Source: Bradyrhizobium barranii subsp. barranii (lineage in GTDB: Bacteria > Pseudomonadota > Alphaproteobacteria > Rhizobiales > Xanthobacteraceae). From it: a stretch of 64,000 bases of DNA. A program made the translations under genes and the position numbers. The notes under the pieces were generated by a model. That model saw nothing but the letters and a program-made list of their open reading frames with translations. It was not told where the DNA came from and ran no database searches. This document shows, piece by piece, positions 58,244-64,000 of the stretch; the stretch's first letter is position 1; each line of letters starts with the position of its first letter. The stretch spans positions 868,001 through 932,000 of the forward strand of contig NZ_CP086136.1 of NCBI RefSeq assembly GCF_017565645.3. Direction: 5' to 3'.

Positions 58244-58316
58244 GCTCGCCTACGGTTCTCTTCGATCCCGCCGACTGTTACAGGCGCACACTTCAATGTT
58301 CTTGACTTGAAGTGGA

Positions 58317-60650
58317 ATGAAAGTGCGTGCCCTCGTGGATGGCCAACGCGTCAGCGGCCATCGTCATCATGCCGGCAAGAGCCGTGCAGGTCTTTTCCTC
58401 GGCGCAGCGGTGCTGCTCGTCGAATCCCCCTCGAACACGACGACCGCGCAGGCGCAGTCAGCGCTGCCGCCGGTGACAGTGGAAGCGCCGGTGCAGCGGC
58501 CGAAGCCGGCCCGCGCATCTGAATCGCCCCAGCGCCGGACGCAAGCCGCCGCGCGCCAGCGCAGCCGGAATGCCGCCGCACCAGCAGCACCGACAATATC
58601 GGAACGTGCGGCAGCCGCGGCCGCCGCGCAGCAGGCTGCCAAGCTCGGTTACCGCGCGATGCCGAGTTCGACCACACTGCGCAGCGGCGCCTCGCCCCTC
58701 GATACCTCGCAGGCGGTCAACATCGTGCCTGAACAGGTGTTGAAGGACCAGCTCCCGCGGAACATCGACGATGCGCTCATCAACGTCTCCGGCATCACTC
58801 AGACCAACACGCTCGCCGGCAGCCAGGACGCGGTGATCCGCCGCGGCTTCTGCGATAATCGTGATGGTTCGATCATGCGCAACGGCATGCCGCTGGTGCA
58901 GGGCCGCAGCTTCAATCCCGCGGTCGAAAGCGTCGAGGTGCTGAAGGGGCCGGCCTCGCTGCTCTACGGCATCATGGATCCCGGCGGCATCGTCAACACC
59001 ATCAGCAAGCGGCCGGAGCTCTATCAGCACAGCTCGGTCACGCTGCTCGGCTCGGCATTCAGTGCCTCGAAAACCGGGGCCGACGGCCTGCTCGACGTTA
59101 CCGGTCCGATCGGCGATCAGGGCCTTGCCTATCGCTTCATCGGCTACGGCGTCAGCGAGGATTACTGGCGCAATTTCGGCCGTCACCGCGAGATGCTGGT
59201 CGCACCGTCGCTGGCCTGGTACGGCCAGGACACGACGGTCCAGCTCAATTACGAGCATCGTGAATTCATCTATCCGTTCGACCGCGGCACGGCGTTCAAT
59301 CCGGTGACCAAGGCGCCGCTCGCGGTGCCTTCCACGCGCCGGCTCGATGAGCCCTTCAACAACACCTGGGGCACCTCGGACTTGATGCAAGCCTCGGTCG
59401 AGCACCGCTTCAACCAGGATTGGAAGCTTTACGCCGGCTACAGCTACAACACCGAAACCTTCAGCGCCAACCAGCTCCGCATCTCCACCCTCAACTTCAC
59501 GACGGGCGTCGAGACGCGCAGCAACGACGGCACGCAGGGCTCGCTCAGCAATGCCAGCTACGGAACGTCGTACATTTCCGGCAGCTTCTGGCTCGGCAAT
59601 ATGCGCAACGAGGTGGTATTCGGCGGCGACGGCCAGTATCGCACCATCTACCGCGACAATCTGATCCGGCAGGCCACTCCCGCCATCAACGTCTACAATC
59701 CCGTCTACGGGCTGGTCGGACCGGGCACGACGGTGTCGAACAGCGATAGCGCACAGACCGACAAGCTCGGCCAATGGTCGCTGTTCTTCCAGGACACCCT
59801 GCATCTCACCGAACGGTTCGCGCTGGTCGGCGGCGTCCGTTACATGGACTACGACCAGATCGCCGGGCGCGGGAAACCGTTCATCACCAATACCAACGTG
59901 TCGCAAGACAAGGTGCTTCCCCTCGGCGGCGCCATTCTCAAGCTGACCGAGGAAGTCTCGCTGTATGCGAGCTACACCGAGTCGCTGAAGCCGAACTCGA
60001 CCATTGCACCGATCGGCATCGTGATCGACTCCAATGTCGCGCCGGAAGAAGGCGTGTCATACGAGACCGGCGTGAAGTTCGATCTGAACAAGCGTATCTC
60101 CGGTACGCTGGCGCTCTACGATCTCGACAAGAAGAACGTGCAGACGACGAAGACGAACAGCGCTGGCGTGGTGGAACTCCATACCGTCGGCCGCGCCCGC
60201 TCGCGCGGCGTCGAGCTGGACGTGACCGGCAGGCTCACCGACAGTTGGGCCCTGATCGGCAGCTATGGCTATACCGACGCGCGGGTGACGGCATCCGAAG
60301 ATCGGTCGCTCTACGGCATGAAGCTGCAGAACGTCGCGCTGAACACGGCCTCGCTCTATCTGGTCTATGATTTCGGTACAGCTTTGCCGGGCCAGCTCCG
60401 CCTCGGCGGCGGCGCGCGCTATGTCGGCGACCGTCCCGGTGATGCGATCAACAGCTTCTTCTTGCCGTCCTATGTGGTCGCCGATATTTTCGCGACCTAT
60501 GAGACGAAATACCAGAACGCGCCGGTGATCTATCAGCTCAACGTCAAGAACCTGTTCGACACCGTCTATTATCCCTCCGCCGTCAACAATCTGAACGTCG
60601 CGATCGGCGATGCGCGCCGCGTGTCGCTGTCGGCAACGGTGAAGTTCTAG
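58317..60650 (+). CDS. TonB-dependent siderophore receptor
   Basis: A 777-residue outer-membrane protein. The export signal is long (GLFLGAAVLLVESP) and followed by an Ala/Pro/Arg-rich linker. The plug domain shows IDDALINVSGITQTNTLAGS, RRGFCDNRDG, VEVLKGPASLLYGIMDPGGI. The 22-stranded barrel ends with the typical terminal phenylalanine (RRVSLSATVKF). The FhuA/FpvA-like set suggests hydroxamate-type siderophores, but the ligand is unknown. An iron-binding periplasmic protein and a PepSY protein follow directly. Confidence 0.93.
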   Translation: MKVRALVDGQRVSGHRHHAGKSRAGLFLGAAVLLVESPSNTTTAQAQSALPPVTVEAPVQRPKPARASESPQRRTQAAARQRSRNAAAPAAPTISERAAAAAAAQQAAKLGYRAMPSSTTLRSGASPLDTSQAVNIVPEQVLKDQLPRNIDDALINVSGITQTNTLAGSQDAVIRRGFCDNRDGSIMRNGMPLVQGRSFNPAVESVEVLKGPASLLYGIMDPGGIVNTISKRPELYQHSSVTLLGSAFSASKTGADGLLDVTGPIGDQGLAYRFIGYGVSEDYWRNFGRHREMLVAPSLAWYGQDTTVQLNYEHREFIYPFDRGTAFNPVTKAPLAVPSTRRLDEPFNNTWGTSDLMQASVEHRFNQDWKLYAGYSYNTETFSANQLRISTLNFTTGVETRSNDGTQGSLSNASYGTSYISGSFWLGNMRNEVVFGGDGQYRTIYRDNLIRQATPAINVYNPVYGLVGPGTTVSNSDSAQTDKLGQWSLFFQDTLHLTERFALVGGVRYMDYDQIAGRGKPFITNTNVSQDKVLPLGGAILKLTEEVSLYASYTESLKPNSTIAPIGIVIDSNVAPEEGVSYETGVKFDLNKRISGTLALYDLDKKNVQTTKTNSAGVVELHTVGRARSRGVELDVTGRLTDSWALIGSYGYTDARVTASEDRSLYGMKLQNVALNTASLYLVYDFGTALPGQLRLGGGARYVGDRPGDAINSFFLPSYVVADIFATYETKYQNAPVIYQLNVKNLFDTVYYPSAVNNLNVAIGDARRVSLSATVKF

Positions 60651-60652
60651 CG

Positions 60653-61681
60653 ATGGCGGTGCGGCACAAAGCCATCGCGGTCCTGATCGCGGCGGCGTCT
60701 GCCTGCCTTGCTGCCACAGGTGCGAGCCGCGCCGAGGAGATCACGCTCTATTCGACCAGGGAGGTTGCCCTGGTCGAGCCTGTCGTTGCGGCCTTCACGG
60801 AAGCCAGCGGCGTCAAGGTGAAAATCGTCTTCGTCGAGGACAGTCTCGTCAAGCGCTTGGTATCGGAAGGTGACACGTCGCCTGCCGACCTATTGATGAC
60901 GATCGGGCTGGACAAGACGACCCAGCTCTCCACCCGCGGTCTGACGCAAGCCTTCACGTCGTCGCGTCTCAACCAGGTCGTCCCTCCAAATCTTCGTGGT
61001 AACGGTACGCAATGGCTTGCGCTTTCCGTCCGACCGCGTGTTGCATTTGTGCGCAAGGACAGCGCGCTTGCTTCGATCGACTATGAAGACCTCTCCGATC
61101 CCAGATGGCGCGGCAAGCCCTGCATGCGCTCGCCGCTGCATCAGAACAATGTCGCGCTGGTTGCGGCCTATCTCGTCCATCACGGCGAGGCCGCGACGGA
61201 GGCCTGGCTCGCGGGCCTGAAGGCCAATCTCGCCCACAAGCCTGATGGCAAGGACAACGACGTGATCCGCGAGATCGCGCAAGGCACGTGCAAGATCGGC
61301 ATCGGCAACACCGTGGCATTGGCGCAATTGCGCGACGGACGCGAAGGGGCCGACTGGCGTGCCTGGGCGATGGAGGTCAAGGCGGTGCCATCAACATTTA
61401 GGGGCGGCGGCACGCATGTGAACCTCACCGGCGCGGCTATCGCGAAACAGGCGCCGCATCCGGCGTTGGCGCGACAATTCCTCGAATTCCTTGTCACGCC
61501 GGCAGCGCAGCGGATCTTTGCCGCTGCCGAGTTGGAATACCCCGTGCTTGCAGCAGCGGAGCGTGCACCGATCGTTGCCGAAATGGGCACGTTCATCGCC
61601 GATGCAACGTCGATCGACCAGATCGCCGCACGTCAGCAGGCCGCGATCTCGCTTATCAAGAAGGTTGGCTTCGATGAGTAG
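60653..61681 (+). CDS. Periplasmic iron-binding protein (FbpA/FutA-like)
   Basis: A 342-residue solute-binding protein with a signal peptide (IAVLIAAASACLAATGASRA, cut before EEITLYS). The mature start EEITLYSTREVALVEPVVAA and ADLLMTIGLDKTTQLSTRGL, with GIGNTVALAQL and VNLTGAAIAKQAPHP, match ferric-iron binding proteins of family 1. No permease or ATPase of an Fbp system follows. It starts 2 bases after the receptor stop and overlaps the next gene by 8 bases, so the three genes form an operon. Confidence 0.9.
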   Translation: MAVRHKAIAVLIAAASACLAATGASRAEEITLYSTREVALVEPVVAAFTEASGVKVKIVFVEDSLVKRLVSEGDTSPADLLMTIGLDKTTQLSTRGLTQAFTSSRLNQVVPPNLRGNGTQWLALSVRPRVAFVRKDSALASIDYEDLSDPRWRGKPCMRSPLHQNNVALVAAYLVHHGEAATEAWLAGLKANLAHKPDGKDNDVIREIAQGTCKIGIGNTVALAQLRDGREGADWRAWAMEVKAVPSTFRGGGTHVNLTGAAIAKQAPHPALARQFLEFLVTPAAQRIFAAAELEYPVLAAAERAPIVAEMGTFIADATSIDQIAARQQAAISLIKKVGFDE

Positions 61682-62867
61682 GGTGGGGCATCACATCAAG
61701 GCCGCTCTGCACCAGATTCACTCGATCGCGGGCCTCGTGCTTGCGCTGCTGCTGGCCTTGATCGCGCTGACCGGCGCGATCATGAGCTTTGAGGACGAGA
61801 TCGGCGACTATCTGAATAGCGGTATCATGCAGGTCGCGCCGCGCCAGGCGCCGGCGCTGATGCCGGACGAACTGGTGGCCCGGCTGAAGGCGGGGCAGGA
61901 CCTCGGCAAGGTCTCGGCCGTCACGCTGTCGAGCGATCCGGCCGCGGCGGTGCGTGTCCGCTTCGCGCGTGACGAGCAGGGCGCGCGGCCGACATCGCTC
62001 TATGTCGATCCCTACGACGCGCGCGTGCTGGGTGCGCCGCGTGGCGAGGAGTTCTTCGCGACTGTGCGCAGGCTGCATCGCTGGCTGTTGATCCCCGGCG
62101 ATGCCAAGGGGTGGGGACGCCAGATCACCGGCATCGCCGCGCTCGGCCTGATCGTCATGCTCATCTCGGGCCTCGTGCTGCGCTGGCCGCGCCGCGCCGG
62201 CAGCGTGAAGATGTGGCTGAAGCCAAATCTCGACCTCAGCGGCCGCGGCCTGCACCGTTCGCTGCACGCGGTGATCGGCACCTGGGTGTTGCCGGTCTAT
62301 CTGGTGATGACGCTGACCGGGCTGTGGTACTCGTTCGACTGGTACAAGGATGGGGTGGTCTGGCTGCTGTCGCGCCCAGACGTCACTGCTGCGAAGTTGC
62401 AACCCAAGATGTCCGCAAAGGCGCCGCGCGCAGCCGGCCAGGCCGAGCCGGCTCAGCCGGTCGGATTCGATCGTGCATGGACGACGCTCCAGCATGAGGA
62501 AGGCAAACATTTTTCCAAAGCGTTGCTGACGCTGCCCGCCGGACCCGGCACGGTCATCCGGATCCGGTCGTGGCCGAAGGATTCGACGCTCGATACCACG
62601 CGCGACGAATTCCGCGTGGATGCGGTCACGGGGCAGGTGATCTCGGCGGAGCGCTATGCCGACAAGACGGTTGGCGAGAAGATCATCGCGAATGTGCTCG
62701 ACATCCATCGCGGTGCGTTCCTGGGCTGGCCGGGCAAGCTCGCCTTCATGATTGCAGCAGCGTTGATGCCGCTGTTCTCGGTCACCGGCATTTTGCTCTA
62801 TCTGTCGCGCCGCAGGCTGCGGCGTCCCGCGCAGCCGCCGCTTGGCCGGCTGGTTCCGGGCGAGTGA
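61674..62867 (+). CDS. PepSY-associated membrane protein (iron uptake type)
   Basis: A 397-residue protein with four membrane helices (about 14-38, 150-170, 198-220, 360-382) and PepSY-like periplasmic regions. The pattern IHSIAGLVLALLLALIALTG, RRLHRWLLIP-type helices and IVMLISGLVLRWPRR matches PepSY_TM proteins. These often stand beside TonB-dependent siderophore receptors and may reduce siderophore iron. Start at 61674 overlaps the binding protein by 8 bases. Confidence 0.9.
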   Translation: MSRVGHHIKAALHQIHSIAGLVLALLLALIALTGAIMSFEDEIGDYLNSGIMQVAPRQAPALMPDELVARLKAGQDLGKVSAVTLSSDPAAAVRVRFARDEQGARPTSLYVDPYDARVLGAPRGEEFFATVRRLHRWLLIPGDAKGWGRQITGIAALGLIVMLISGLVLRWPRRAGSVKMWLKPNLDLSGRGLHRSLHAVIGTWVLPVYLVMTLTGLWYSFDWYKDGVVWLLSRPDVTAAKLQPKMSAKAPRAAGQAEPAQPVGFDRAWTTLQHEEGKHFSKALLTLPAGPGTVIRIRSWPKDSTLDTTRDEFRVDAVTGQVISAERYADKTVGEKIIANVLDIHRGAFLGWPGKLAFMIAAALMPLFSVTGILLYLSRRRLRRPAQPPLGRLVPGE

Positions 62868-62940
62868 ACGGCCGCGAAGGCTAGCCAAGCGCGCGACAAT
62901 CGTTCAAAAGCCCTTGGCCTTACTTGCCAGGGTTCACGCC

Positions 62941-64000
62941 ATGAAGCTCCCCACCGTCACCCCCGCCGATATCCGCCGCGCGCTGCTGCTCCGCGAGGAG
63001 ATCGCGCTGCTCGATCTCAGGTACGAGGCCGGCTTCGCCACCGGGCATCCGCTTTTTGCCGCCAACATGGCCGCGGACCGGATCGCGATCGAGGCCGAGC
63101 TGCGGTTGCCACGCAAGGACGTCGCGATCGTGCTCTATGATGATGGCGAGGGACTTGTTGCAACCGGCGCCGAGCGGCTTGCCGCGCTCGGCTACACCAA
63201 TGTCAGCGCGCTCGAAGGCGGGCTGAAGGCCTGGCGCGATGCGGGCTATCAGGTGTTCGAGGACGTCAATTCCTATTCCAAGGCATTCGGCGAACTGGTC
63301 GAGGCACGCCGCCACACGCCGTCGTTCAGCGCCGACGAGGTGGCAAAGCTGATCGCGGACAAGGCCAACATCGCCATCCTCGATGTTCGCCGCTTCGACG
63401 AATATGCGACCATGAACATTCCGGGCTCGGTCAGCGTGCCCGGCGCTGAGCTGGTGCTGCGCGCAGGACAGGCCGCGCCCGACCCTGAGACCACCATCAT
63501 CGTCAATTGCGCCGGGCGCACGCGCTCGATCATCGGCACGCAGTCGCTGATCAATGCCGGCGTGCCCAACAAGGTGCGGGCGCTGCGCAACGGCACGATC
63601 GGCTGGACGCTGGCGCGGCACGCGCTCGATCACGGCGCCGACCGGCGCGGTGCGATCGGGCCGTTCGAGGGGGGCCCGGCCAATGCCCGCGACGTCGCCT
63701 ATCGCGCAGGTGTTCGCCACATCGGCGCGAACGAGGCGAAAGCGCTCGCGGCGCAGACCGATCGCACGCTCTATCGTTTCGACGTACGCGACGCAGAGGA
63801 GTTTGCGGCCGGTCATCTCCCGGGCTACCGGCATTATCCCGGCGGGCAGCTCGTTCAGGAAACCGACATGGCCGCACCCGTGCGCGGCGCGCGTATCCTC
63901 CTGACCGACGACCAGGGCGTGCGTGCCGACATGACGGCATCCTGGCTCGCCCAGATGGGCTGGGAGGTCTACGTCCTCGAAGGCGGCTACGAGGGTGAGC
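62941..64000 (+). CDS. Multi-domain rhodanese-like protein (cut by window end)
   Basis: The open frame from ATG at 62941 runs to the window end, 353 codons so far. It shows at least three rhodanese-type units: about residues 1-110 (VAIVLYDDGEGLVATGAERL), 120-220 (SADEVAKLIADKANIAILDV) and 250-353. Only the second has the active-site cysteine, C190 in IVNCAGRTRSIIGTQSL. The others have an aspartate or no cysteine in the loop. Rhodaneses transfer sulfane sulfur. The length left outside the window is unknown. Confidence 0.88.
   Translation, partial: MKLPTVTPADIRRALLLREEIALLDLRYEAGFATGHPLFAANMAADRIAIEAELRLPRKDVAIVLYDDGEGLVATGAERLAALGYTNVSALEGGLKAWRDAGYQVFEDVNSYSKAFGELVEARRHTPSFSADEVAKLIADKANIAILDVRRFDEYATMNIPGSVSVPGAELVLRAGQAAPDPETTIIVNCAGRTRSIIGTQSLINAGVPNKVRALRNGTIGWTLARHALDHGADRRGAIGPFEGGPANARDVAYRAGVRHIGANEAKALAAQTDRTLYRFDVRDAEEFAAGHLPGYRHYPGGQLVQETDMAAPVRGARILLTDDQGVRADMTASWLAQMGWEVYVLEGGYEGE

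Overview
The window is chromosomal DNA from an alphaproteobacterium, most likely Bradyrhizobium or a close relative. The clues are the high GC content, a 180-kDa-type NAD-glutamate dehydrogenase, the gene order rpmH-rnpA-yidC-yihA-argB with dapD/dapE nearby, and many interspersed palindromic repeats, including the one whose chance translation reads like MPGLVPGIHVLG. No phage, transposase or CRISPR array is visible. The genus is inferred from these features, not from a database search.

Positions 1-5300 hold a minus-strand polar amino acid ABC transporter (ATPase cut by the window edge, permease, binding protein) and a catalase with its own terminator. An HD-domain protein and a GlxA-type regulator diverge from a shared promoter that carries a perfect palindrome. 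Positions 6300-25100 are housekeeping: SRP RNA, dnaX, ybaB, recR, an AmpG-like permease, rmuC, def, fmt, truA, dapE, dapD, a HAD nucleotidase, a DUF1036 protein, argB, a DUF423 protein, yihA/engB, yidC, rnpA and rpmH. Several neighbours overlap by 1-4 bases, as in operons. The rmuC/def divergent promoter has three 24-base repeats that look like CtrA sites.

Positions 25400-41970 are mixed: an orphan sensor kinase, tRNA-Arg(ACG), an alpha/beta hydrolase, small proteins (CBS, YbaK), the 1608-residue glutamate dehydrogenase, an exopolysaccharide chain-length protein with a dead kinase-like domain, a Tat-exported class V aminotransferase, an M48 protease and a lipoprotein.

Positions 42100-51100 are accessory. 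A StyA/StyB two-component flavin monooxygenase (styrene/indole type) is divergent from a frameshifted LysR regulator. An LLM flavin oxidoreductase and half of an MFS transporter lie beyond the LysR gene. Then come an AraC regulator, two small unknowns, a DUF900 lipoprotein hydrolase, and an Rrf2 regulator/methyltransferase pair with a palindrome over the regulator's start codon.

Positions 51290-64000 hold a YgiQ radical SAM protein, an EamA exporter, a 54-residue coiled-coil protein, and a GntR/FAD-oxidoreductase pair divergent from a DapA-like aldolase with a palindromic operator candidate. An iron-uptake set follows (TonB receptor, periplasmic binding protein, PepSY membrane protein), and the window ends inside a multi-rhodanese gene.
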